From: Membranipora membranacea | Lineage: Eukaryota; Bryozoa; Gymnolaemata; Cheilostomatida; Membraniporidae | Reading direction: 5' to 3' | Assembly (NCBI GenBank): GCA_914767715.1 | Contig: OU612066.1 | Coordinates: forward strand, 22,170,283 to 22,234,282 | Length of the DNA: 64,000 nucleotides | Shown here: piece by piece, positions 1 through 11,428 of the stretch | Layout of the letters: the number at the start of each line of letters is the position of its first letter | Numbering within the stretch: the stretch's first letter is position 1 | The notes under the pieces: model-generated | Database searches by the model: none | Seen by the model: the letters and a program-made list of their open reading frames with translations, nothing else | Told to the model about the DNA's origin: nothing | Made by a program: the position numbers and the translations under genes

Positions 1-115
1 TTTGTGGGATTAATGTTGGGATAGTTGAGGTGGGTGGTCTGGAGGGATAATGGTGGTGGATTGAGTGGCTTGATGTCTAAGTGTGATCGGTGGCAGGATT
101 GCGTTGGGCAGATGG
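1..115. repeat. degenerate GT/GGGAT-rich minisatellite in intron 1 of TRIM copy A
   Basis: The stretch is built of irregular copies of a motif like GTGGGATRGTTGG. Similar sequence lies at the same intron position in copies B (about 6070-6180), C (24850-24960) and E (62130-62360), so it is an inherited intron feature and not coding. The opposite-strand reading frames it opens are low-complexity. Confidence 0.55.
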
Positions 116-975
116 GTAAGAGATGGTAATTCTTATAATATCCTCAACTTGCAATTACAATATTAATCAACTAAACAATATGATTTATGCACAAGATGTT
201 ATGATTTGTAGAAACAAGTTCAAAGTGGTGATAGACAATCTTCCCTCAGCCTTAGAGAATGTCCATCCAGCTACATTCTGTGAGCCGTATGAGAAAAGTG
301 GAAAACTCAAGATGACAGCCAACACTTACTGTCTGACCTGTGAACATAAGTACTGTGCTGCTCATCAGAAGGTTAATACTAATCGAGAACCTGTGGCTGT
401 GTGTCTGTTAGGCAAGTCTGAGAACTAATCTTGTAATTTGAACAGCATTATAAGCGAGAGCTATGCTATGTTTTATATAATATACAGTGTAAGCTGTATA
501 ATTCGAATCCTGTTAATATGAAATTCCTGTCAATTCAGACACCAGTGGTTGGTCCCAGCTCAGCCAATGGTTTGTACACCCTGTTAATTCTAAGTTGTAA
601 TTGTGATTCGAAGTTGTGCTCTCTGACCAAAGTAGAAAGTAACTCCATTTTCAGAGATTCGCTTTTGCCAAATCAGACAAAGGAAGTGATCATGATTTTG
701 GATTTAGCACTCGTTAACAAAGCTGTCGACCCTGCTTACCCAATTTAGCGGTTACTACTGTTCACTCAGTCATCAGTGTTCTATTTCTATTATAACTTGC
801 ATAGCACAATACTACAAAAAAAAATTTCTTCATGTCGAGAAGAAAGTCCGTTTTACAAATACGCAACACATTCGTTGAACATTCCCGCGAGCTGGCATTT
901 TAGTAATTAGGACAATTCATAATTAGAAACAATTTTTCGGGTCCGCTGGAGTCTGAATGAAGTGACTTAGTATCC

Positions 976-1107
976 TAGTCTAAGTGCTCAGACTCCAAGG
1001 CGCAGGGAGTTACTTGCGCAAGCTATCAAACTCCTTTGATAGCTTTGATAGCTTTGATAGCTTGAGCAAGTAACTCCCTGCGCCTTGGAGTCTGAGCACT
1101 TAGACTA
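976..1107. mobile_element. foldback MITE, TIR TAGTCTAAGTGCTCAGACTC, copy 1
   Basis: The two ends are inverted copies of a terminal sequence of about 45 bp starting TAGTCTAAGTGCTCAGACTC. The centre holds three tandem copies of TTTGATAGC. The flanks share GTATCC, a possible decayed target duplication. The same element sits at 18913-19037 and 41722-42219. It lies where copy A has lost its B-box 2 exon. Confidence 0.75.
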
Positions 1108-1134
1108 ACCGTATCCCAAATGAGCATTGAGATA

Positions 1135-1295
1135 TTGCACCCTTCTGGGTTAGTTGTCTCCTCAAGTCACGCATGATGCATACTTAGCCTTACGACACCT
1201 GCTTTGTGGTAATGATAGCCTAGTTTATCAGTGATCTACATGCCCAGTCAGATCACGAGAGTCAGTATGCCCTTCTGGGTTAGTTGTCTCCTCAT
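1135..1295. repeat. segment flanked by direct repeats, shared with the long MITE of unit 2
   Basis: A direct repeat reading CCCTTCTGGGTTAGTTGTCT occurs near 1140 and again near 1270. The segment between (about 1158-1270) matches the interior of the long MITE form at about 42028-42135. The region beside the short MITE at 976-1107 therefore carries interior sequence of the longer form, rearranged. Confidence 0.5.
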
Positions 1296-3589
1296 TGAAA
1301 CTGAGGAGGTAACTCCTTGCGCACTTATCAATCTTTGTCAGGGGTGTATTTTGTTTTGTTTGGTTTATTGCGAACTCATAGCTTTTGCCGTAACACAGCA
1401 GAAAAATTATCTTCATAACAATTTTTAAATAATGAATAGGTTAAATGAGAAGATTTTGAGCAAAGATTGGATTTTGCTAAAAACAACTTAGTAAAAGACC
1501 CTAGCATTGAAACCTAGACATACATGACCTACACCTAGATCTAGAGTGTTTTATCCTCTATCACAAACACCCTTAACAGACCAAGACGAAATCTGGTTTT
1601 TACTAAAAAAGCAAATTAGAACTTCTTGACTGAAAGAAATTGTCCAAACACACTGTAGAAGCTTAGTTTGCAGCTCAGCGCTGATCAGTAGAAGGATGGC
1701 GAGAAAGGCAGAAGTGTTTGAGAACCTTATCCTCAATTTTCAAGAATTCTTCACCAATCCCGGAAACACTGTATAATAGCAATAAATATGAGCAATCCAC
1801 CATATTCATGCCTTTATCCAATTACATTTATTTCCATTTCTATAACCCCTCTAGGCTCTAACCACAAGCTCATGTCTCTTAAAGAGCACTCAGCTGAGGT
1901 GAAGAGATTACTGGAGCCAAAGAAGAAGGAATGTGAAGAGCTGTTTGATAAATGGTCAGCTGTGATGAAGGAGGCAGCGGTCACTCTCTCTAAATGGGAT
2001 ACAGAAACTGAGGAAGGAGTCAGACTTATTGATGATACAGAAGAGAAACAGGTATTGTGATCATGCAAAAAAATGTAATACCTAAACTGATGGGGGGAAT
2101 TTTCCTTACCAAGCTTTTCTACCGGATTTTTCAGGATGTTCACCACCAAAAAATATATAAACTGAATGAGTGTGACAAATGATTTTATCTGCTACATTTC
2201 TGTTCTCAGGACCGAATAACACTGTAGGACCGTGTAGTCAAATTGTGCTGTTAGCAGCCTTTGCATGTCTACTTAATCTCTTTCTTTTATAGATAAAAGC
2301 TATCAGAGAGAAATATGGAAAATTGAAGGAGGAGTATATCACAAACAGAAGCAGCACAAAAGATAAGCTAACAGAATATATAGAGAAGGATGGTGGACTA
2401 AAACTCATAGAGCTTCATGAACAGATTAAAATTTTACGGTCTAATCTGTCTAAACAACACTGTGTAAGTTACTCTATTTCAATATGGTGGAACAGATATT
2501 TAAAAAAGCCAAAAAATGGGGCCAATGAGTCTCCATCTATGCCAACAAGCTGTATAGAAGCTGTTTTTATTTTGCTGAAATTGGCGATGGCTTCTTTAGT
2601 TGCAAACAAGGAAAGATAGAAAATACATTTACAGTCATTAGTAACTGGAACCGCCCTGCCCGAATTGAGACCTCAGAATTGTCCCCACATTGAAATTAAG
2701 GGGACAACTTCAATAAACACCAACGCTCCCTTAGAAGTAAATGATCAGTAATAAAACCTTCTTTTAGGACACATTTTGGCAAAGCAGCTCTCTTAAATCT
2801 GCTGCACAATTTCAGACTGAAATGCAAAACGGCTGACAGCCTACTATCTTTTTTTGTGTATTTAACTGTGTGTAGAGGTCAACAAGTTACTTTTTAACTA
2901 CTCTGTTATCTGTAAACTTTCTAGAAAACCTCTTTAAAGGATAAACAGGTATTGTGATCATACAGAAAAATGTAATACATAAACTGATGGGGGGAATTTT
3001 CCTTACCAAGCTTTTCTACCGAATTTTTCAGGATGTTTAAAAGTTTAAACTCACCACAAAAAAAAAAACTGAGTGTGACAAATGATTTTATCTGCTACAT
3101 TTCTATGTTTTCAGGACCGAATTGTGCTGTTAGCAGCCTTCACATGTCTCATTAATTTCTTTTTTTATTCAGATTAAAGCTATAAGAGAGAAATATGGAA
3201 AATTAAAGGAGGAGTATATCACAAACAGAAGCAGCACGAAAGATAAGCTAACAGAATATATAGAGAAGGATGCTGGACTAAAACTCACTGAGTTTCATGA
3301 ACAGATTAACACTGTTCGGTCGGATCTATCCAGACTACACTGTGTAAGTGGTTTAAATTGTCAAGTTGCGAAACAATCACTAATAAAGCCAAACGACATT
3401 AGGCCATTACTTAAACCACTGCTGCCACACAGCCAAATGTGTGCTTATAGAATTCTGTGTAGCTCAAAACTAATAAAATGAGGCTGCAATCTCAGCATTG
3501 TCACCTTATGAGCAAATAATTTGCACAAACTGATCGTCAAAATTAGGGTATGAAATTAATTATCTACCACATCAGGTGATGTAGTTACC

Positions 3590-3790
3590 GTCAGACAGAG
3601 AATAACAAAAACACAGCTTGTTCAGTCGGTTGCTTATTTCTGATTGTTGTGCTCAACCTTCAGTCATCATTGTGTTTAAAGTTGTGTCATGGCGCATCTC
3701 ATTCAATTGTTGGCGGTTATTACTCTAGGTCACTCGATTTCGATTAGGAGTTGTCCTCTCATTATTAGATTATGTGATTAATAATTATTA
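3590..3790. promoter_or_regulatory. conserved block normally upstream of P exon 1 (P gene absent here)
   Basis: A block of about 200 bp starting CAGACAGAGAATAAC recurs near 20820, 43800 and 58320. In those three places it lies directly upstream of exon 1 of the minus-strand P gene. Here no P exon adjoins it: copy A runs straight into the block, marking a rearrangement junction at about 3590. It may hold a P promoter or 5' leader; that is inference from position and conservation. Confidence 0.45.
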
Positions 3791-4930
3791 TGATAAATAT
3801 AGGATGATATTACTTCATATTCAAAAATTAAAAAAGAAATTATGTAGTTTATTTCTATGATGTGAATATGACGTCCAGGATGATATTGACTGTCAGATAA
3901 AATTGTGTTTATATTATTATGTTTACGTCCCTTTACTAAATTCTTTAGATTCTACAGACTGACTACTTGGTGTTCTATATGAATATAAATACCACGAATG
4001 AACTTTTTCATGAAACTTCCATTCCATATTATTCTGGCATCACTACATGCTGATGTCAACTAATGCTGGTTTAAAATTTAGTTTGGTTTCATAAGATTTT
4101 TTTTCCATGTTGTAAGATAACTATCCTTGTCTGTGCTGAGTCGCAGCATAAAACATGGCTAGTGCAGACTGCAACCTTTCATCACGATATCAGACAGTTT
4201 TTTTCACATCAGTGTCATGTTAAAAGGGATGTTTTATTTTCAGAACAACTGAAATGTGACTAACTGCCGTACAGTGATATTCAGAACTAGAAGGATAACA
4301 CATTGTGGTATTATTAACGTAGAAAGGCCATGGAGTAGCTATTACATATCAGTGGATAGATATATACACCCCATCTAATATGTGAAGGTTACCTGGAAAA
4401 GGTGAGTTTACATAATTATTCCTTTCTTTTCCTTTAGGACCCGGTAGTAGTAAGAGTGTCCTCAGCATATGAAGTTCTGTCTGGGATCTAAAGGTTGCTT
4501 GTTATGATCTTGGGAGATGTAGAAAGTTTAGTTTCAAAGATTTGGATTTAAGGCTTGGAACCAATTGTATTCATCAGCTCGATAACAATTCACATTCATT
4601 GTTTTTGGCAGTCATTACCCCTAAAAAAGCTGAAAAATTTGCAATTTTTGTGTAACAATTAATCGAAACAAGGAAATTTGCCTCTCATCATTTACACTAC
4701 GCCAGATATATCACAGTTAACCCAGTGACACCTAATCCAATTATTCACATTCAATATTTGAGCACCTGGCAATTTATATCTTAGCTGATTGCTATTATCT
4801 ATCGCCACTGATGTGAATAAATTCCTTTTAGTCCATTTCATTGTATGTTATTGATCAATAGTAAACAATTGACGCTTACAGGTTAACTTCTATCAATCAA
4901 TAACATATAAACTGTTTTGTTGAGCTTTTT
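3791..4930. other. intergenic sequence between P-side block and TRIM leader
   Basis: I see no gene here. The sequence matches 21000-23040 (which has an extra LINE inserted) and 44000-45840, so it is a standard part of the repeat unit. Reading frames are short and not kept between copies. Confidence 0.5.
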
Positions 4931-4937
4931 TTTCAGG

Positions 4938-5075
4938 CTATTAAGATCAGGCCGTTAACTCATTACACAGCAGTCTGCAGTCACAGCTTGAACAAGGAAG
5001 TTAGTAACAAGCAGTTGAGATTTAGTTAAAACTACACACAGAGAGGTTACAGGATATAACCATTCAGAATATCAG
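4938..5075 (+). other. candidate non-coding leader exon of TRIM B
   Basis: A conserved stretch ends GAGAATATCAG|GTCAGT-like (here CAGAATATCAG), a plausible splice donor, before each TRIM copy: 5075 (B), 23187 and 23853 (C), 45966 (D), 61214 (E). A conserved acceptor (TAG|ATCC) at 5549/5550 precedes the coding start. Together they suggest a 5' UTR exon and an intron of about 470 bp. The left limit is a guess. Confidence 0.4.
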
Positions 5076-5582
5076 GTCAGTAGTATGTACAATCAAGGTG
5101 TTAGATACTCTCTCTAACTCTTTTAGGGTGTTGAACATCTAATCGCCTTGTTCAGCTTTGTATCACTGCTTACTCTAATTAGGGATTAGGGTAGCAAATT
5201 GCGGCATTTTATAGTCAACCAACTGAGATCTCAATTATGCCGAGCTATATTACCAGATCTGTAGTCACCCTTCTGTTAATATACATACACAGGTCATGGT
5301 CACAAAAGGCACTTTGTAAATGAAATTCATTGTTTGGGAGGGGCGGGGAGAAAGAGCGAATTTAAAAGAGTCTCCTCACTTCTGCGGTAACCCTCGGATG
5401 TGATTCTCAGTTTGTTATAGATGGCAATGTGCGCCTTCACCTGAGCAAGCAAGCACACCCACATAAGGAAAGGCGGGGCCTCCCCTGATATTCTTGTTCT
5501 AGGTATCGTTATTAGCAATATTAAGTCGATCATTTACTTATGGTTCTAGATCCACTGAGTGACGCAACATCACATAGGAGAA

Positions 5583-8500
5583 ATGGCCGTCTCAGTAGCA
5601 GAAGATGCGCCACATCTGGTAACATGTGGAAACTGCCTTGAGGAAGAGGGGTTTATCCATAACCCAATGTTTCTGCCCTGTACTCATGTATGCTGTGAGA
5701 CTTGCCTGAGGAGGCAACTCAAGAAGACTGATGTGATTGAATGTAGGGTTTGTCAGTAAGTATCGAGGTTTACAGAGCATCTAATATGACAGCGTTTCTA
5801 ATAACAGTATTGCAATCAGTCTCTGATTTGATCTATCAACTATTGTTGTGTAGCTCCACACAGATTCAACTTATTTGGGGTTTGGTTGGCCCCCTAGGTG
5901 TGCTCCGACCTGCCTGCAAGCAGAGAGCAACCTGGCACAGACTAAAATTTTGCCGCCTACGCTTCGGGATAAGTAATAAGACATGTGACTTTTAATTAAT
6001 CGAGTCAGATGATTAACATCATTAATCTGTAGCCGATTTGAAACATTTCCTTCACATGATTTCCTGTTGTCCAGGAAAGGGGGCGGGGCAATGTTGGAGG
6101 GAGAGCTGGCAGGATAGAATAAGTGGGATGCGTTTCGGGATGGGCTAAGTGGGATAGTTGGCTTCATGGTGCTGGCCACATTGTCGGGAGATAGTAACTC
6201 CACTGTATCCTCCACTAATTCAATTGCAACATTTCTCCGCTCGATAATTGATTAAGTATGACATAAAGCGCAACATTTTTTGATTTGTAGAAACAAGTGC
6301 AAGGTGGTTATAGACAAACTTTCTTCAGCCTTAGAGGATGTGCATCCTGCTACATTCTGTGAACCATGTGAGAAAAGTGGAAAACTTAAGATGACCGCCA
6401 ACACTTACTGTCTGACCTGTGAACATAAGTACTGTGCTGCTCATCAAAAGGTATATAGTAATCAAGGACTGTAGCTGTGTGTCTGTTAGGCAATTTGGAG
6501 AACTAATTTTGTAATTCGAATGGCATTATCAACGATAGCTATGGAGTGTTTTATCAAGGTGTTAGAGTTAGTGTCTCCAACTCTAACTCCTTGGTTTTAT
6601 ATATCATATTTTTTTAGGGAGCCAAGTGTAAAGGGAGAAAGAGAACTATCCTTAAGCTGTGATAAAGAATAATTTTGTCATTACAGCTTCACATTGAGCT
6701 AAACTGGCATCACGAGACTCAGAGTATAAAGGAATACATGAGATCAACCTCAACAGTAGATCAGCAGAAGTTCTGTGAGACTCATAAAGATCAAGTAATC
6801 ACTTTTGGATGTTCTAAGTGTTGGAAGGTTTACTGTGTGTACTGCGTGTCTACTGTAACTGGAAATTGTGAAAGTGGTGAGATATATGTAATTCCGCATC
6901 ATCATATTATTATTGTATATAAAGCAACAGATTGGATAACGGTTTTAGTTTCTAAACACATTAAAAACAACTCAAATTGTGCGCTCTTCTAATCTGAGAG
7001 GACAACTCTCTTGGTTACACAAAGAAAAGTCCTAGATTTTCGCTGAGATGGCTGAAAACACAAATTTCTGACTCTATTCACCTTAATCATAACTGTGTGC
7101 CAAAAATAACTGGTGGAAAAGGGGTTTCCGCCTATTAAGATAGTTAATATATTTTTCCCAATTTCCAAATTTGACACCACAAGGAGTTTGCTGAGTCCAT
7201 TCTGAGAGTTTGTGAGAAAAATACCCGAGGCTCGATGTCATGGGAATAACTCATATGAGATGCATAAAGAGAGTTGGAAATGGTATAATTCTAGGATTTT
7301 CCTTATCATAATTATTAGGTATTATTGAACTGTTGAAATTGAGATAAATCTGATCTGATATGTGTTTTTTTTGACAGCAACTGCGTTATCCTGAGCGCGC
7401 GAGTAAATAAATCTTTTTGCCTTGCATTTATATCACATCATATTTATGGGTAGATGGATGTGTAAGGAGCGGGTCACTGATACAAGACGGCCGGTATCTG
7501 ATCCCTGGCATAAAAGTTGGTGTCAGGAAGGGCATTCGTATGATGACCAAAGACACAGGCTATCATAACCATTGACAGGTGTTTTTTAGCTATTCAGATT
7601 ACAATCTAAAAGGGAGGTCATTATTTTACAACTCAAACATTTTTCTCTGTCTTTCTAGCAGGATCTTCCCACAAGCCTTTACCTCTCAAAGAGCTGACAG
7701 CCGAGGTGAAGAAAGCATTTGAGCCGAAACAAGCAGAAGCTGAGGAGTTGTTTGATAAATGGTCAGCTGTGATGAAGGAGGCAGCGATCACTCTGTCTAA
7801 CTGGGATACAAAAACTGAGGAAGGAGTCAGACTTATTGATGATACAGAGGAGAAACAGGTATTGTTATCACAATCATAATGAATAAATGAAAAAGATTTT
7901 GTTGATACCTTATCGATAGGTATTGGAAGAGAATACAAAATGTTATAACACTGAATCTTGATGAAATACAACTCTGCGTGAGATAGATAGGTTTGACCAG
8001 GTCGAAATTGACCGTAAAAAGAGGTCATCTTTCACTTATCGCCTACCAAATAGATACAAGCTATCAGAGAGAAATATGGAAAGTTAAAGGAGGAGTATAT
8101 CACAAACAGAAGCAGCACAAAAGATAAGCTAACAGAATATATAGAGAAGGATTCTGGTCTAAAACTCACTGAGTTTCATGAACAGATTAAAATTTTCCGG
8201 TCTGATCTATCTAAACAACACTGTGTAAGTTGTTCAACCATTTTTAAGGTTGTGAGTCTTTCACTGCTTTTGTCCTATTTAGGGTAGCAAAGACAATTGA
8301 ATATATCAAGTTGTCCTCTCATTGACATTGAGGGAGCAACTTCAAAATAATGTTTTTATCGTTTATTTGGTTGGAGGCTTGAAAAGACAGGCTACCCAAC
8401 TCAAGCTTCGTCAGTTGTTGCAACATCAGTTTCACATGAAATTAATGCCTTTGTAGTAGTAGATCACCATATAAGTCAGTAAAAGCTTTCTGAAACCAAA

Positions 8501-10097
8501 ACTCCACCCATTTGTAAAGTTTATTGTGAAATTTCCAAAAGAAAAAACTCTGGGTACCAGTCTTCAATGAAAACATTTCTTAATTTCCTAATTTTCTTAA
8601 TTATAGTAGCTATAAATTAACATACACATCGAATTGCCTTCTTATTTTACAGGTTGATTTGCTGCAAACAAAGAAGATATTAGAGACTAAACTGGATGAT
8701 ATGGCTGTTGACGAATTCAAAGGTCTAGTGGTGGAAAATCAACTGAATATCCAGACCAATGGTATATATGTTTTTCCTGCACCCTCAACGTTATGATGCT
8801 ATGAAAATTTGCGTGCAAACCTGCAAAGTGATTAATTGATGCAATAAGTTTGAAGTGGAAATGTGGGGCTCTGCATGAGGAGCCACTAACTGAGGAACAA
8901 ACCTGATAATGCGAAGGATGGCATTAATCCTAGTGAACGATTTGTTTTAAGTGTCTTGTTCATTTTTAAACCGTGTAAAAACAAAAAAATAATTTGTTAT
9001 ATTTCAGAATCTGACACCACAGAGATAAACGCTGCTCTGGTTCCGACAGACGACTTTTTGATCGGTGATGACCTCATGAGAAGTAGGAGACCTCCGACCT
9101 CAATGAGGCTGGTGAAGCAGCTGGCGGCAAAAAACTATTGCTTCACATCTTGTAGTTATGAAGGTGTGACTTATGTAGGTCTAAGCAGCGGCTCAATCAA
9201 CAGAATAGATGAAGCTGGTAACAAGACATCAGACTTTATCAAAATACCCAGTGCCATCATCACCATAAGAGCTCATCAGGATCGACTCTACATTCTCATG
9301 TACGGAGACCCTTACAAGATCTTTGTCTATGATTTGAATGGTCAACAGATCACCTCCTGGGATCACTCAGACAGCAATGGCAATTACCATGGGAACAAAC
9401 TTTGTGTTGTAAGAAACCATCTACTTGTTGCTGATGCCACCAATAAGAGAATCACTAACTATAATCTCAACGGGAAAGTGATGAGACAGATTCCATGTCC
9501 TACAATCCCAACCAAAACCAACATATCCATGTGTTCAGCAGGAGACAACTCTGTCATCATCACCACTTACTCACCTGCTCAGGTATTCAAGTTTAACATG
9601 AGCACAGAGACTGTACTATGGACTACAAACCTCACAGCAGCACCAATCTCTGTAGCCAGCAGTAATGATGTAGTACTGGTCAGTGGAGATGGATTCAACG
9701 GCAGTAAGAGAGGGGTATGGATAGAAGTTCTAAATACAGCGACTGGTAAGAACTTTACTCGTTAAATTATATTATATACATGTAGGTCTTCCATATAACA
9801 ATAGAGTACTACAAAGTCCTGGTTAAATTAGCTGGGGATTAGGGGATCAGTATCCTCATCGAAGCAACCAAACCACCAGTTAAATGTACGGATTTTGTTA
9901 CCTTGTTCTGTGCGGTCTAATGTATACGTATACTTTCTTATCCTCTATTGCAAATTTCAGGTGAACACCTAACAGAATTTAACGATCAAGAAGGAGTACA
10001 GACTCAAGTGCTTGATTTATGGACAGAGAATAACAGACTGCTGGTGCCCAGCTTTCAGCAGAGCTCTGTGCTGTGTTATGAACTTCTATATGTTTAA
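5583..10097 (+). CDS. TRIM copy B: RING-B-box-B-box-coiled-coil-propeller protein, 624 aa
   Basis: Eight coding exons: 5583-5755, 6291-6450, 6687-6876, 7662-7858, 8054-8224, 8653-8761, 9008-9745, 9961-10097. All introns are GT-AG and phases agree; the sum is 1875 nt. Residues 1-57 carry a C3HC4 RING (CGNC, CTHVCCETC, CRVC). Residues 58-111 hold B-box 1 (CEPC, CLTC, CAAH) and 112-174 B-box 2 (CETH, CSKC, CVYC). Exons 4-6 (to residue 333) are charged and helical, the usual TRIM coiled coil. Residues 334-624 show repeated strand-turn units such as DRLYILMYG and KRITNYNLNGK, fitting a six-bladed NHL-like propeller. The RBCC order is that of RING E3 ubiquitin ligases, so substrate binding by the propeller is likely. 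I chose ATG 5583 because the upstream frame extension starts only with GTG, in leader sequence. Substrate unknown. Confidence 0.9.
7442..7600 (+). mobile_element. possible relic of a LINE/SINE 3' tail in TRIM B intron 3
   Basis: The stretch contains GGTGTCAGGAAGGGCATTCG, a phrase resembling the 3' ends of some RTE-type LINEs and their SINEs. A near-identical copy sits in intron 3 of TRIM C (about 26224-26382), so the insertion predates the duplication. No open frame remains. Family assignment is from memory and weak. Confidence 0.3.
8308..8342. repeat. short imperfect hairpin repeat in intron 5 of TRIM B
   Basis: The sequence starts AAGTTGTCCTCTCATTGACA and closes with its near-complement ending AGCAACTT. 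Related hairpins occur at 1282-1315, 2677-2710, 27091-27125 and 49527-49560. Confidence 0.5.
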
Positions 10098-10189
10098 TGT
10101 TTAGCCTTCAGTAACTTTATATAGGCAGTGAACTTATATATAAATTATGATTTACACAAAACTGTTGCCAACTTAATGATTACATTTCT

Positions 10190-10195
10190 AATAAA
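10190..10195 (+). terminator. AATAAA polyadenylation signal, TRIM B
   Basis: AATAAA lies 93 nt after the stop codon. The same signal is at 29006-29011 for TRIM C. In D the matching site reads AATTAA, but ATTAAA, a common variant, lies just before it at 51411-51416. Confidence 0.5.
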
Positions 10196-10889
10196 CAAAA
10201 TTTAGTTTTAGATATTTTAATGTTGAGGTCAACCTTATCATCATAAAGCTCACCACTATCAAGGCCGATAACCTTCATACTTTATAGAGTTCAAACCAAG
10301 TTAAATCATTAATTGTCATAAAAAATCATTGACAGTTGATGGCGTTGTTTACAAAAGTGCTAGCTAACATTTCCCGCCTATTTATTACATTCCCTTTACA
10401 GTAATTTCCATCTCTCTCAATTTGAAATCTTCCGTTCCTGCAAAAATTTGTTTTATGAATTTACATTTATGTAATTTATGTAAAAACATTTATTATTTAC
10501 GCCTGTAATAAACAGGACCCAAATTCTGACCTTAGCGGTTAGTCTCAGCAGGGAGAGAGGAAATCAATTTGTACTGGACTGAGCCCTTATTGATAGCTTC
10601 TAACATATTTAATTTCCACCATAAGTAAGCTGATTACTCCATGATTTATTTCCAGTTCACAGAAATACAGATTTGACTCTATTTAGTTTCCAGCTGCAAA
10701 AATCCAGATCTTCTGATAGGATGGTACGGCAATTGTAACTAGCAGTAGGCAATAGCCGGACATACATCGAAGTCATCAAGCCATTTTGCATCCAGCTTGA
10801 ACATACATGTTAAGGCTTTCCGATGAGTCAACCTATAAAGGCCAGCGCTACAGACAGGATGGAGAATATCATTACAGTTAAAATAAGCA

Positions 10890-11210
10890 TAAGTGTATTT
10901 CTAGCAAAAACCAGCGGTTTGAAAACAGCTTGAAGAGATTCCTTTTTCTTGTTATCCCGTGAATGGACAAGTCTGCTGGCATTCTTTGCTGGACATTGTC
11001 GATGCCATTTATTTTCATCAGATACCTCATCATAACTCCGAGCTCAGAGACACAGACGGTCCTCATATTAAATATTTTTATGGAAAGAATCATTCAGTGG
11101 ATTTTTTCCCCATTTTTTGCAGTGTCAGTAGGCAAAGCCTATCTTTTGAGGCGGCTGGTAAGCCTGATCGCTCAGTGTTAGATCGTCTCAAGCATCTCAT
11201 GCCTTAGTTG
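10890..11210 (+). pseudogene. decayed counterpart of the small gene Q (unit 1)
   Basis: The part around 10912-10990 aligns with the exon at 52146-52331 (shared text includes GGTTTGAAAACAGCTTGAAG against GGTTTCAAGACAGATTGACC). The start codon region seen in unit 3 has been deleted here. The open frames over 10959-11207 do not continue the unit 3 frame. I treat it as a remnant, with modest confidence. Confidence 0.35.
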
Positions 11211-11299
11211 AAGGTGGAGTCATTCACTTGGTCAACAAACTCCATCAATACAAAAATAAATGCTGTTCTGAATGGCCACTGAAAACTGTTGCTTTCGAT

Positions 11300-11428
11300 G
11301 GGTGTTCTGAGACGTGTGGTAGGTGCTGTACAGGGACATGTCTTACAGCACTCAAGGCCTATAAAATATTGTTATTGGTGCTGTAAGGCATGCCCCATAC
11401 AGCACCTGCCACATATCTCAGAACACCC
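11300..11428. repeat. foldback repeat, arms about 31 bp
   Basis: GGGTGTTCTGAGACGTGTGG at 11300 is answered in inverted form by a segment ending at 11428. The matching copy in unit 2 is 30217-30345. It looks like a small MITE; I could not define target duplications. Confidence 0.65.

Larger units (their letters stand above)
212..3343 (+). pseudogene. TRIM copy A: truncated, exon-rearranged RBCC gene fragment
   Basis: Four exons are recognisable by homology to complete copies B, C and D: B-box 1 (212-371), first coiled-coil exon (1855-2051), second coiled-coil exon (2293-2463), and a second version of that same exon (3173-3343). The RING exon lies off the left edge or is lost. The B-box 2 exon, expected between 371 and 1855, is absent; that space holds a foldback repeat and unrelated sequence. 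Without it, exon 2 (ending in phase 0) joins exon 4 (entering in phase 1) out of frame and soon meets a stop. The second zinc-binding Cys of B-box 1 is Tyr (CEPY instead of CEPC). No propeller exon follows; the copy stops at a duplication junction near 3590. I call it a pseudogene. A transcript ending in the coiled coil is possible but unsupported. Confidence 0.8.

Noticed and set aside
518-748. 76-codon frame in TRIM A intron
   Set aside because: No homologue in other units, no splice sites that fit, and it fills the space left by the lost B-box 2 exon.
1814-2149. Minus-strand frames over coiled-coil exons (also 7633-8028, 26416-26811)
   Set aside because: They are antisense shadows of the coiled-coil exons, kept open because the plus strand is coding.
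3691-3783. Thirty-codon frame MAHLIQLLAVITLGHSISIR in the conserved block
   Set aside because: In unit 4 the matching frame diverges and ends early, so coding is not supported; the conservation is better explained by a promoter or leader role.
5559-5582. Upstream extension of the TRIM start (GTG, eight codons) in B, C, D and E
   Set aside because: It begins with GTG, not ATG, and lies just inside a conserved splice acceptor (TAG|ATCC). The ATG of MAVSVAED is at the same place in all four copies.
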